Part shown: piece after piece, positions 17,144-25,206 of the stretch | Position numbering within the stretch: the first letter of the stretch is position 1 | Layout of the letters: every line of letters starts with the position of its first letter | Source: Mariniflexile jejuense | GTDB lineage: Bacteria; Bacteroidota; Bacteroidia; Flavobacteriales; Flavobacteriaceae | Assembly: GCF_042675665.1 (NCBI RefSeq) | Contig: NZ_JBHTJI010000001.1 | Span: 1,116,001 to 1,180,000, forward strand | Reading direction: 5' to 3' | DNA: 64,000 nt | The notes under the pieces: generated by a model | What the model was told of the DNA's origin: nothing | The model's input: the letters and a program-made list of their open reading frames with translations, nothing else | The model's database searches: none | Position numbers and translations under genes: made by a program

Positions 17144-17176
17144 TTTGAAATATTGAATTTTAAATTCCTATATTTG
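17144..17176 (+). promoter_or_regulatory. Promoter of the HU gene
   Basis: TTTG at 17144-17147, a 21-base spacer, and TATATTTG at 17169-17176; a close match to the Bacteroidota consensus. The HU ATG lies 43 bases downstream. Confidence 0.7.
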
Positions 17177-17219
17177 CATCCCTTTTAAAATTTATAGTAA
17201 CTTAAAAAACAATATTAAA

Positions 17220-17510
17220 ATGACTAAGGCTGATATAGTAGCAAAAATTTCTGATAAATTAGGAATTGAAAAAGGTGATGTTCAAGCAACTGTTGAAACA
17301 TTTATGGAAGAGGTAAAATCTTCTTTAGAAAGTGGTGATAATGTATACTTAAGAGGTTTTGGTAGCTTTATTATTAAAACTAGAGCTGAAAAAACTGGTA
17401 GAAACATTTCAAAAAACACTACCATTAAAATTCCATCTCATAATATCCCTGCATTTAAGCCAGCAAAAGTTTTTGTTGAAGGCGTTAAAACAAATGTAGA
17501 CGTTAAATAA
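17220..17510 (+). CDS. HU-family DNA-binding protein
   Basis: A 96-residue nucleoid protein that bends DNA as a dimer. It has the N-terminal helices (MTKADIVAKISDKLGIEKGD), the GFGSF turn, and the RxxxKTGRN beta-arm sequence followed by PAFKPAK. Residue make-up and length are typical of HU/IHF in flavobacteria. It lies just before the mS38-like peptide gene, and the two probably share a transcript ending at 17675. Confidence 0.97.
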   Translation: MTKADIVAKISDKLGIEKGDVQATVETFMEEVKSSLESGDNVYLRGFGSFIIKTRAEKTGRNISKNTTIKIPSHNIPAFKPAKVFVEGVKTNVDVK

Positions 17511-17549
17511 AACATTAAAATAAATTATTAATCAAAAAAGACACTATTT

Positions 17550-17642
17550 ATGCCAAGTGGTAAAAAACGTAAGAGACACAAGGTAGCGACGCACAAACGT
17601 AAAAAACGTAGACGCGCTAACCGTCACAAAAAGAAAAAATAA
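17550..17642 (+). CDS. 30-residue mS38-like (AURKAIP1/COX24 domain) ribosome-associated peptide
   Basis: A 30-codon gene from ATG at 17550 to TAA at 17642, easily missed. The product begins MPSGKKRKRHK, contains THKRKKRRR, and is over half Lys/Arg with several His. This matches the short bacterial proteins named for the COX24/AURKAIP1 domain, related to mitochondrial ribosomal protein mS38. The likely role is binding small-subunit rRNA, by family knowledge, not by proof. Forty bases after HU, same strand, with a terminator directly behind it. Confidence 0.8.
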   Translation: MPSGKKRKRHKVATHKRKKRRRANRHKKKK

Positions 17643-17647
17643 ACCCT

Positions 17648-17675
17648 AAAAAGTAGTTTTAATAGCTACTTTTTT
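17648..17675 (+). terminator. Terminator after the HU / mS38-like pair
   Basis: A 9-bp perfect stem (17648-17656 with 17666-17674), 9-base loop, ending in a T run. Confidence 0.85.
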
Positions 17676-17804
17676 GGTTTTAAAACAAGAAAAGTTCTTT
17701 GAAATGAGTTCATTAAATTTTTAGATGCATTTTAGCGTTTTATGAACTCCACGGATATTAAAAAAATCCTGTGAAAAATATTGTTTAATCCATCTGTACA
17801 GTTC

Positions 17805-17890
17805 AGTCGTTAGTCGTTAGCTGTTAGTTGTTGGTTGTTTTTTGTTAAGCAACTTTACAACTTTACAACTTACAACTTTACAACTTAAAC
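17805..17890. repeat. Heptamer repeat array upstream of RNase G
   Basis: From 17805 to 17846 there are six adjacent 7-base units of type AGTCGTT, AGCTGTT, AGTTGTT and TTTTGTT, in exact register. From 17851 units of type AACTTTAC/AACTTAC run to about 17890. Read on the opposite strand the second block gives GTTGTAA-like units, so the two blocks face each other. The AGTCGTT and AGTTGTT units are the same as in the sufC-sufD gap read on the minus strand. Confidence 0.85.
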
Positions 17891-17911
17891 GTATGGATAA
17901 AAATTAACTTA

Positions 17912-19459
17912 ATGGATAAAGAATTGATTATTCGATCTAGTTCCGAGCACGTTGATTTTGCCTTATTAAAAGATGGAAGACTTATTGAATTACAGAAAGA
18001 TGAAGATGATAACAATTTTTCGGTTGGTGATGTGTTTATAGCCAAAATACGAAAAGCTGTTCCTGGACTAAATGCTGCATTTGTAAATGTAGGTTATGAA
18101 AAAGATGCTTTTTTGCATTATCATGATTTAGGGCCAAAATTGCCTTCACTTTTAAAATTCACAAAAAGTGTAAGCACAGGTAAACTAAAAGATTTTACTT
18201 TAAAAAATTTCCCATTTGAAAAAGATATTGATAAAGACGGAAAGATTTCTGATGTCTTAAAATCAAATCAATCGCTATTGGTACAAATAGTAAAAGAACC
18301 CATATCCACCAAAGGCCCTAGAATAAGCTCCGAGCTTTCTATTGCTGGAAGATATATTGTTTTAGTACCTTTTTCTAGTCGTATTTCTATTTCACAAAAA
18401 ATAGAAGATAAAGACGAAAAAGACCGCCTAAAACGATTGGTAAAAAGCATTACGCCACCAGGTTTCGGCATTATTGTACGCACCGTAGCACAAGGCAAAA
18501 AAGTAGCCGAATTAGATAAAGATTTGCAAAATTTGTTAGGTCGTTGGACCGCAATGTGCAAAAAGCTACACAAAGCACATCATCCAAGTAAAGTATTAGG
18601 TGAAATGAACAAAGCCTCGTCAATTTTACGAGATATTTTTAACGACACCTTTACTGCAATTCATGTTGATGATGAAGCGCTTTACATTCAAATTAAAGAT
18701 TACGTGCATGAAATTGCACCTAATAAAGAATCAATCGTAAAATTGTATCAGTCAACAGTTCCAATTTTTGAAAAATTTGGAATTGAACGACAAATTAAAA
18801 CCTCATTTGGCAAAACTGTTTCTATGGCAAAAGGTGCCTATTTAATTATAGAACACACCGAAGCACTACACGTTATAGACGTAAATAGTGGAAATAGATC
18901 TAACAAAGCCAACAACCAAGAGGATACAGCACTAGAAGTTAATTTAATAGCAGCTACCGAAATGGCTCGTCAATTGCGTTTACGCGATATGGGAGGCATT
19001 ATAGTAGTTGATTTTATTGACATGTCTAGCGCTGAAAACAGGCAAAAACTCTTCAATCACCTTCGCGATGAAATGAAGGATGATAGAGCAAAACACAAAA
19101 TATTGCCACCAAGTAAATTTGGTTTGATACAAATTACAAGACAACGCGTTCGCCCAGAAATGAATATTAAAACTAAGGAAGAAAATCCTGACGAAGTTAA
19201 TAACGGTTCTGAGGTTGAAGCTCCAATAGGCATTGTACAAAAAATACAGTACGATCTAGAACAACTATTTAAAAAAGACTATAAAAAGTTGACCTTAAAC
19301 ACACATCCTTTTATAGCAGCCTTTTTAACAAAAGGTTTTCCATCAATACGTTCAAAATGGTTTTTTGAACACAAAAAATGGGTTAAAGTTTTACCAAGAG
19401 ATGCTTACACGTATTTAGAATACCACTTTTTTGATAAAGATGGTAAACAAATTAAATAA
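17912..19459 (+). CDS. rng: Ribonuclease E/G family protein (RNase G type)
   Basis: A 515-residue endoribonuclease for rRNA maturation and mRNA decay. An S1 RNA-binding domain lies near residues 38-125 (PGLNAAFVNVGYEKDAFLH) with a lysine-rich insertion. The catalytic region contains HVIDVNSGN and the Asp motif IIVVDFIDM, then a conserved KFGLIQITRQRVRP segment. It lacks the long degradosome scaffold of RNase E, so RNase G type fits. The ATG at 17912 is preferred; an earlier ATG at 17893 runs into a stop after four codons. The 270 bases upstream hold the terminator and a heptamer array. Confidence 0.93.
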   Translation: MDKELIIRSSSEHVDFALLKDGRLIELQKDEDDNNFSVGDVFIAKIRKAVPGLNAAFVNVGYEKDAFLHYHDLGPKLPSLLKFTKSVSTGKLKDFTLKNFPFEKDIDKDGKISDVLKSNQSLLVQIVKEPISTKGPRISSELSIAGRYIVLVPFSSRISISQKIEDKDEKDRLKRLVKSITPPGFGIIVRTVAQGKKVAELDKDLQNLLGRWTAMCKKLHKAHHPSKVLGEMNKASSILRDIFNDTFTAIHVDDEALYIQIKDYVHEIAPNKESIVKLYQSTVPIFEKFGIERQIKTSFGKTVSMAKGAYLIIEHTEALHVIDVNSGNRSNKANNQEDTALEVNLIAATEMARQLRLRDMGGIIVVDFIDMSSAENRQKLFNHLRDEMKDDRAKHKILPPSKFGLIQITRQRVRPEMNIKTKEENPDEVNNGSEVEAPIGIVQKIQYDLEQLFKKDYKKLTLNTHPFIAAFLTKGFPSIRSKWFFEHKKWVKVLPRDAYTYLEYHFFDKDGKQIK

Positions 19460-19462
19460 TTT

Positions 19463-19498
19463 AAAAAAGCCTTACTATTAATTTAGTGAGGCTTTTTT
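19463..19498 (+). terminator. Terminator of RNase G
   Basis: A 14-bp stem with one G-T pair (19463-19476 with 19485-19498), 8-base loop, T run. Confidence 0.85.
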
Positions 19499-19554
19499 GT
19501 TTTTATACCTTATTGCGAACCTAATAAGATAATTTACACTCAATATTTATTTTT

Positions 19555-19686
19555 GGTGTTAGCCTAAAACCATTGGGCTATACGCTACATGTCCGCACTC
19601 TTACCTTACTATCAACTATCCTTCACAAATGTATAGCTTTTATGATTTTTTGTTTTAAAATAATATGCATGAGTAATTTTTAACGC
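19555..19686. repeat. Dispersed repeat of the GCGTTA/TAACGC family, copy 3 (diverged)
   Basis: Lies in the 416-base gap between RNase G and the FemAB gene. It begins GGTGTTA and ends TAACGC. Its 3' end (TTTTAAAATAATATG, then a near-copy of TATGAGTAAT) matches copy 1, while its middle differs, with GGGCTATACGC and CCGCACTC. The rest of this gap (19687-19875) is AT-rich, with one possible -7 box (TAGTTTTG at 19852-19859) and nothing else I can identify. Confidence 0.65.
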
Positions 19687-19875
19687 ATTAATTTGCTAAA
19701 TAAATTCTAGCCATTTTACAACTAAGTATTCTTACATTAACAAAACCAAAAAATAAAAACAAACAACTAATTTACAACTATTTAACAGCATTTTATTTGA
19801 CAAAATACTTAAACAAATTGCAAATAATTTTAAATTAATTATATGATTTCTTAGTTTTGCGCCAAAAAAAAAAAG

Positions 19876-20979
19876 ATGATTTGTGAGTTAGAAAGAAAAG
19901 ATATTGAAACATTTAAAACAACAAACATACTACCTCAAACGCCATTTTGGGGGCGTATAAAAAGCAAACAAGGATTTATACCACAAGGATTTGAACTTAC
20001 TATTTCAAAAAATATACTAACTAGTAATGCAAGTTCTTTAGAAAAAGCAAATGAAGACTTGTTGATACTTATAAGATACATAAACGATAATACTTGTATT
20101 GCTTATGTTCCTTACGGACCAAAATTAGAACCTACATTCGAAAACCAAGGCTTATTTTTAGAACTTTTATCCGAATCTATAAAACCTCACTTACCTTCAA
20201 ATTGCATCTTTATTCGCTATGATTTAATTTGGGAAAATCAATGGGCTGTTGAAAAAGAATATTTCGACAATTCAGGTAATTGGCTTGGTCCTCCACCAAA
20301 TAGAACACAAGAATTTAGAATGAATTTTGGCACAACCAATTGGAACTTGCAAAAAAGTGTACAAGACAATCTTCCTAAAAACACTTTTTTTCTTGATTTA
20401 ACTTTAGACGAAGCAGATTTACTTGCTAACATGCGATATAATACAAGGTACAATGTAAAAAAAGCAAATAAAAAAGGAATTAAAGTTCGTGAATATGGCA
20501 TAGAATATATAGATTCATGGTATAAGTTATATGTTGATACCGCCTTACGGCATAACATACCAGTACAAAATCAAGAATTTTTTACTACCATTTTAAAAAA
20601 CCAAGATAACACAAAAAATGGCACTACAGTTAAAATGCTAATGGCTGATATTGATGGTAAATTTCTATCTTCTATGTTTTTAGTATTATCAAAAAAAAGA
20701 GGCACTTATTTATATGGTGCATCTAAATCATCTAAAAATAACGCAATGGCAAGTTATGCACTGCAATGGGAATCTATTAAAATAGCAAAAGCCTGGGGTT
20801 GTACAGAATACGATATGTTTGGCTCTGCACCTAATTTAAATAGAAAACATCCATTACATGGTGTACATATTTACAAAAAAGGATTTGGCGGCGACCTTTT
20901 TCATAGAATGGGGTGTTGGGATTACCCATACAACAAAAAGCTTTATGACTTTTATAAGTTACAGGAAGCTAAAAAATAA
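19876..20979 (+). CDS. FemAB-type peptidoglycan bridge / GNAT-fold acyltransferase
   Basis: A 367-residue protein resembling FemX/FemAB transferases, which add amino acids from aminoacyl-tRNA to lipid-linked peptidoglycan. Features seen are TPFWGRIKSKQGF near residue 21, MRYNTRYNVKKANKKGIKV near residue 187 (the conserved NxKxxAxKxGI-like segment), and the terminal GxxxKxGFGG-like stretch GVHIYKKGFGGDLF near 330. Flavobacteria have directly cross-linked peptidoglycan without Gly bridges, so the real substrate may be another cell-envelope molecule. Convergent with the next gene, 18 bases apart. Confidence 0.8.
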   Translation: MICELERKDIETFKTTNILPQTPFWGRIKSKQGFIPQGFELTISKNILTSNASSLEKANEDLLILIRYINDNTCIAYVPYGPKLEPTFENQGLFLELLSESIKPHLPSNCIFIRYDLIWENQWAVEKEYFDNSGNWLGPPPNRTQEFRMNFGTTNWNLQKSVQDNLPKNTFFLDLTLDEADLLANMRYNTRYNVKKANKKGIKVREYGIEYIDSWYKLYVDTALRHNIPVQNQEFFTTILKNQDNTKNGTTVKMLMADIDGKFLSSMFLVLSKKRGTYLYGASKSSKNNAMASYALQWESIKIAKAWGCTEYDMFGSAPNLNRKHPLHGVHIYKKGFGGDLFHRMGCWDYPYNKKLYDFYKLQEAKK

Positions 20980-20997
20980 ATTTGAACAAAAGCCAGA

Positions 20998-21900
20998 TTA
21001 CAACGAAGTAGCACTAAATGTGTCGCCTTGCGACAAATCACCCGTGTCAAATCCTTTTTTAAACCATCGCATGCGTTGTGCAGAAGTTCCGTGTGTGAAC
21101 GAATCTGGCACTACCCTGCCACTTGATTGTTTTTGCAACCTATCATCACCAATAGCATTGGCGGCATTCATTGCTTCTTCTAAATCTCCTGTTTCCATCA
21201 TACGTGTCATGGCTTGAGAATGATGTGCCCAAACACCTGCTAAAAAATCGGCTTGAAGCTCTAACATTACCGAGTATCTGTTATATTCGGTTTGAGAAAC
21301 TTGCCCTCGTAAACGATTCATTTTATCCGAAATTCCTGTTATTTTTTGAATGTGATGTCCAACCTCATGTGCAATTACATATGCCTGAGCAAAATCTCCG
21401 GGCGCATTTAAACGGCGTTCCATTTCATCAAAAAAACTTAAATCGATATATAATTTCTCATCGCCTGGGCAATAAAAAGGACCTGTGGCACTAGAAGCAG
21501 AACCGCAAGCAGAAGAAACTGAACCTGTAAAAAGCACTAATTCTGGTTCTCTATAATTAGTTAAAAGTTTGTTCCAAACATCTTCTGTGTTTGCTAATAT
21601 TGTTGCACTAAAATCGGCTAATTCTTTATCTTTTGCAGTAGCTTTATATGGTGTAGCAGATTCTGTTTGTGGCATTCCTCCACTTAAAAGTTGGGTAATT
21701 AAGCTAAGTGGATTTTTCCCCATAACCAATGAAATAACTAAAAACAACCCAACAATAATCAGTCCTACTTTTGAAAAAAGAAGCTTTACAATTGGCCCTA
21801 AAAGCGTTGGGTTAAATCCGCCTATTCCTTGACCAGAACCACTACTTTGCCCTCTACGATCATCTATATTAGTGCTTTTTCTTCTACCTTGCCATTTCAT
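20998..21900 (-). CDS. Neutral zinc metallopeptidase, YpfJ family
   Basis: A 300-residue protein beginning MKWQGRRKSTNIDDRRGQ, as usual for the YpfJ family. A Gly-rich segment is followed by one membrane helix (about residues 43-62) and the extracytoplasmic domain with HEVGHHIQ near residue 180, a zincin motif. Later LQADFLAGVWAHH supplies the third zinc ligand region. Disulphide-prone Cys pairs (SACGSASS and FYCPG) are present. Natural substrate unknown. Full length. Confidence 0.92.
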   Translation of the reverse strand: MKWQGRRKSTNIDDRRGQSSGSGQGIGGFNPTLLGPIVKLLFSKVGLIIVGLFLVISLVMGKNPLSLITQLLSGGMPQTESATPYKATAKDKELADFSATILANTEDVWNKLLTNYREPELVLFTGSVSSACGSASSATGPFYCPGDEKLYIDLSFFDEMERRLNAPGDFAQAYVIAHEVGHHIQKITGISDKMNRLRGQVSQTEYNRYSVMLELQADFLAGVWAHHSQAMTRMMETGDLEEAMNAANAIGDDRLQKQSSGRVVPDSFTHGTSAQRMRWFKKGFDTGDLSQGDTFSATSL

Positions 21901-21993
21901 GCTTTATTCAATTTAATGTATAATTTATTGCTTCAATTTACATATAATTTCAATATGTTGAATTAATTAAGCTTAAGATATTTTAGAGTTCGT

Positions 21994-23034
21994 TTATGTA
22001 GCAGGATTAGGAATGGCTGTATGCACATCATTTATTTCTTTTAAAATAGCTTCATCCAATGTAATATTTACACTTCCTATGTTTTCTTTTAACTGCTCTA
22101 AACTGGTTGCTCCAATAATATTACTGGTTACAAACGGTTGTTGTGTTACAAATGCTAAACTCATTTGCGCCAAAGTCATGTTATTAGCTTCTGCTATATT
22201 TAGATAACGTTTTGTTGCTTCGGTAGATGCTTCGCTGCTATAACGCGCAAACCTTGGGAACAATTTTAACCGAGCATTATCAGCTGCTGTTCCTTTGATG
22301 TATTTACCAGAAAGTACACCAAATGCCATAGGTGAATAGGCTAATAATCCTAAATTTTCGCGTATTGCTATTTCTGCCATATCGCCTTCAAAACCTCTGT
22401 TAATTAATGAATAAGCATTTTGAATAGTTTTCATGCGTGGTAAACTATGGTTTTTTGATTCTTCCAATAAACGCATTGCACCCCAAGCTTTTTCGTTTGA
22501 CATACCAACGTGACGAATTTTACCAACTTTAATTTGTTGTTCTAATTTTTGAAGTACTTCGTTAAAATTATCTTTCCATGCATCATCAGGATTATGTTTA
22601 TAATCGCGTGTATTGAATGTGTTGGTATCGCGTTCTGGCCAGTGAATTTGGTATAAATCGATATAATCGGTTTGCAAACGTTTTAATTCGGCATTAATAG
22701 CTTCTTCAATAGCGTTTCCATTTAAGCCTGTGGTTCTAATATGTGCTGTATAATCGCTTGGGCGACCTCCAATTTTACTTGCTAAAACAACTTTATCTCG
22801 ATTCCCAGATTTTTGTAACCATGTACCAATAATTTTACTGGTTGCACCTTGTGTTTCTGGACTTGCTGGCACTGGATACATTTCGGCAGTATCTATAAAA
22901 TTAACACCTTGCTCTAAAGCGTAATCTAATTGTGCATGTCCTTCGGCTTCGGTATTTTGGTTGCCCCAAGTCATGGTACCTAGGCAAATTTTACTAACTT
23001 TTATGTTTGTGTGTGGTAGGGTAGTGTATTTCAT
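21994..23034 (-). CDS. tas: Tas-type NADP(H)-dependent aldo/keto reductase
   Basis: A 346-residue TIM-barrel oxidoreductase. The sequence GTMTWGNQNTEAEGHAQLD, DTAEMYPVP (catalytic Asp/Tyr in DxxxxY), a Lys in VVLASKIGG, and the His in QIHWPERDTN match the E. coli Tas protein subgroup, including the TWG and MYPVP signatures. Substrate unknown. It stands alone: the upstream region has an octamer array (23038-23078), then the terminator of the OmpA gene. Confidence 0.9.
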   Translation of the reverse strand: MKYTTLPHTNIKVSKICLGTMTWGNQNTEAEGHAQLDYALEQGVNFIDTAEMYPVPASPETQGATSKIIGTWLQKSGNRDKVVLASKIGGRPSDYTAHIRTTGLNGNAIEEAINAELKRLQTDYIDLYQIHWPERDTNTFNTRDYKHNPDDAWKDNFNEVLQKLEQQIKVGKIRHVGMSNEKAWGAMRLLEESKNHSLPRMKTIQNAYSLINRGFEGDMAEIAIRENLGLLAYSPMAFGVLSGKYIKGTAADNARLKLFPRFARYSSEASTEATKRYLNIAEANNMTLAQMSLAFVTQQPFVTSNIIGATSLEQLKENIGSVNITLDEAILKEINDVHTAIPNPAT

Positions 23035-23037
23035 TTT

Positions 23038-23078
23038 TAGATTGTTAGACTGCCTAGATATTTAGATTATTAGACAGT
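23038..23078. repeat. Direct octamer array upstream of tas
   Basis: Five successive units beginning TAGA (TAGATTGT, TAGACTGCC, TAGATATT and similar) spaced 8, 9, 8 and 8 bases. It sits directly before the tas ATG. No facing inverted arm is seen, unlike the arrays in the suf operon. Confidence 0.6.
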
Positions 23079-23114
23079 TTCTTTTTGTTTTTAAATAAGA
23101 TGTTAAAGATAAAA

Positions 23115-23147
23115 AAACCTTTCAGTTACTTATGGACTGAAAGGTTT
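23115..23147 (-). terminator. Terminator of the OmpA-lipoprotein transcript
   Basis: A 12-bp perfect stem (23115-23126 with 23136-23147), 9-base loop, T run on the minus strand. It lies beyond repeat copy 2, so that repeat is probably transcribed in the 3' untranslated region. Confidence 0.85.
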
Positions 23148-23170
23148 AAAAATGTGTTAAGGTTTGTTTT

Positions 23171-23262
23171 GCGTTAGGGATTACTCATAAGTTTTATTTT
23201 TAAACTTAGAAATCGTGAATGCTTCGCATTTGCAGTGGAAAACCCGACCCTTGTGGTAACGC
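23171..23262. repeat. Dispersed repeat of the GCGTTA/TAACGC family, copy 2
   Basis: Begins GCGTTA and ends TAACGC. On the minus strand it shares two exact 19-base blocks, an exact 14-base block and both ends with copy 1 (7055-7182), but lacks about 36 internal bases of that copy. It sits directly after the OmpA lipoprotein stop codon (23270). Confidence 0.85.
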
Positions 23263-23269
23263 CCAACTT

Positions 23270-24229
23270 TTAATTATCTTTTAATAGTTTTGAAAGCTCA
23301 TCTAACTTAGGTGTTAAAATAACTTCGATACGACGGTTTTTTGCTTTTCCTTCTTGAGTTTCATTGGTGGCAATTGGTGCAAACTCACCACGACCTGCGG
23401 CGGTTAAATTTTCAGCATTTATAGATGCGTTTTCTCTTAAAATATTAACGATAGCTGTGGCACGTTTGGTTGACAAATCCCAGTTACCAACTATTTGCCC
23501 GTTTCCTTGATATGGTACATTATCAGTATGACCTTCTATTAAAATGGCAATATCTGGGTTTTTAGCTAAAACGTTGCCTAATTGTTGTACAGCTCTACGA
23601 CCTTCTACTCCAACTGCCCAACTACCAGAACTAAAAAGTAATTTGTTTTCCATAGATACGTAAACTTTACCATCGCGTTGTACTACGGTTAAACCTTTAC
23701 CTTCAAAATCGGTTAAGGCTTTGGAAATAGCATCCTTTAAAGCACTCATTGCTGCATCTTTATCTGAAATAACTTTTTCAAGTTCTGCAACACGGTTTGA
23801 ACGGTCTTGTAATTGCTTTTTAAGGTTTTCTAAACGTTGATTTTCATCGGCCAATGCTTGTTCTTTAGCTTCTAATTGCGCTAAAAGTTCTCTGTTTTTT
23901 TCTGAATTTGCAGCTATTGATGCTGAACTATTTTTCTCTAAAGCATCATACGATGATTTAAGTGCTTCTAAATTTGCTTTTGCAGCATCAAAATCGCTTT
24001 GTAATTTATTGCGTTGTGCTAGTGCTTCGGCATAATCTGTTTTAAGTTGTTTTAACTCATTTTCCGCTTTTGTTTTATCGAAAAGTAAATCTTCGTTTTC
24101 ATCAGCAAGTTTTCTGTTTGCTTGTTTTAAATTGGCATATTTTGACTCTAATTCTTTGTAAATTTTAGGTGAAACGCATGATGTTGCAAGTACTAATGTT
24201 AAAGCAACTAATGAAATTTTTTTTATCAT
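23270..24229 (-). CDS. OmpA-family lipoprotein with long coiled coil
   Basis: 319 residues. A lipoprotein signal ends at LATSCVSPK. Residues about 25-175 form a heptad-rich coiled coil (Leu/Ala/Lys/Glu), followed by a C-terminal OmpA domain (about 190-305) with IEGHTDNVPY and NRRIEVILTP, which binds peptidoglycan non-covalently. It probably links the outer membrane to the cell wall. Gene downstream of exonuclease III on the same strand, gap 41 bases, so possibly co-transcribed. Confidence 0.92.
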   Translation of the reverse strand: MIKKISLVALTLVLATSCVSPKIYKELESKYANLKQANRKLADENEDLLFDKTKAENELKQLKTDYAEALAQRNKLQSDFDAAKANLEALKSSYDALEKNSSASIAANSEKNRELLAQLEAKEQALADENQRLENLKKQLQDRSNRVAELEKVISDKDAAMSALKDAISKALTDFEGKGLTVVQRDGKVYVSMENKLLFSSGSWAVGVEGRRAVQQLGNVLAKNPDIAILIEGHTDNVPYQGNGQIVGNWDLSTKRATAIVNILRENASINAENLTAAGRGEFAPIATNETQEGKAKNRRIEVILTPKLDELSKLLKDN

Positions 24230-24270
24230 TTTAAAAATACTTTTTAGGTTTGGTTATTATAAATTGGGTT

Positions 24271-25035
24271 TTAATTTTCTATTTCAACTAATATTGGACA
24301 ATGGTCGCTATGCACAGCGTCTGATAGTATAACGGCTCTTTTTATCTTTTCTTGTATGTGGTTTGAAACCATGGCATAATCTAATCGCCAACCTTTGTTA
24401 TTAGCTCTGGAATTGGCACGGTAACTCCACCATGTATAGTTATTAGGTTCTTTGTTTAAATGGCGAAAAGAGTCTGTAAACCCGCTATTAATAAACCCAC
24501 CTATCCACTTGCGTTCTGCAGGTAAAAACCCAGAAACGTTACTTAATCCTTTTGGGTTATGAATGTCAATTTCTTCATGACATATATTATAATCACCACA
24601 GATAACTAAATTAGGAACCTCTTTTTTAAGGGTGTTTATATAATCTTGAAACATATCCATATACTCAAACTTATGGTCTAACCTATCATCATTGGTTCCT
24701 GATGGTAAATATAAACTCATTACCGAAACACCATCAAAATCGGCACGCAGGTTTCTACCTTCAAAATCCATTGAAGCAATTCCTGTGCCATATTCTACAT
24801 GCTTTGGCTCTATTTTACTTAAAATAGCAACACCGCTGTAGCCTTTTTTTTGAGCACTAAACCAATAGTTGTATTTGTAACCAGCTTCGGCAAAAATATC
24901 CAAATCCAATTGCTCTTTTAAAGCTTTAATTTCTTGTAAACAAATTACATCTGGGTTAGCACTTTTTAACCAATCTATAAAACCTTTATTCAATGCTGCA
25001 CGAATACCGTTTACGTTGTATGAGATTATTTTCAT
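24271..25035 (-). CDS. xth: Exodeoxyribonuclease III
   Basis: A 254-residue AP endonuclease/3' exonuclease of base-excision repair. The family pattern is clear: MKIISYNVNGIRAA, the metal Glu in CLQEIKA, GDYNICHEEIDIHNPK, GWRLDYAMVS and the catalytic SDHCPI near the end. Length is standard. Transcribed away from the large outer-membrane gene; the shared upstream region contains two hairpins (25056-25098). Confidence 0.95.
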   Translation of the reverse strand: MKIISYNVNGIRAALNKGFIDWLKSANPDVICLQEIKALKEQLDLDIFAEAGYKYNYWFSAQKKGYSGVAILSKIEPKHVEYGTGIASMDFEGRNLRADFDGVSVMSLYLPSGTNDDRLDHKFEYMDMFQDYINTLKKEVPNLVICGDYNICHEEIDIHNPKGLSNVSGFLPAERKWIGGFINSGFTDSFRHLNKEPNNYTWWSYRANSRANNKGWRLDYAMVSNHIQEKIKRAVILSDAVHSDHCPILVEIEN

Positions 25036-25055
25036 TTTCTAGTAAGTTTGATGAA

Positions 25056-25098
25056 ATCCCAAACTGCTTTGGGATAACTCACTTTTAAAAAGTGAGTT
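25056..25098. repeat. Twin hairpins between xth and the divergent surface-protein gene
   Basis: Two perfect adjacent palindromes: an 8-bp stem (25056-25063 with 25068-25075, loop CTGC) and a 9-bp stem (25076-25084 with 25090-25098). They lie between divergent genes, so a terminator role would be odd. A transcribed leader structure of xth or a REP-like element are alternatives. Confidence 0.6.
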
Positions 25099-25206
25099 AA
25101 TTTCAGCTAAAATAAATAATGCGTTACTTTTACACTATTATTTTATGCCACATTTAACGAAAACTATTAACAAAATATTTTAAACTATTTGCAGTTTAAG
25201 TATCTA

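Noticed and set aside
17805..17890. Heptamer arrays as CRISPR repeats
   Set aside because: The units are adjacent with no spacers, only 7 bases long, and no cas gene is present.
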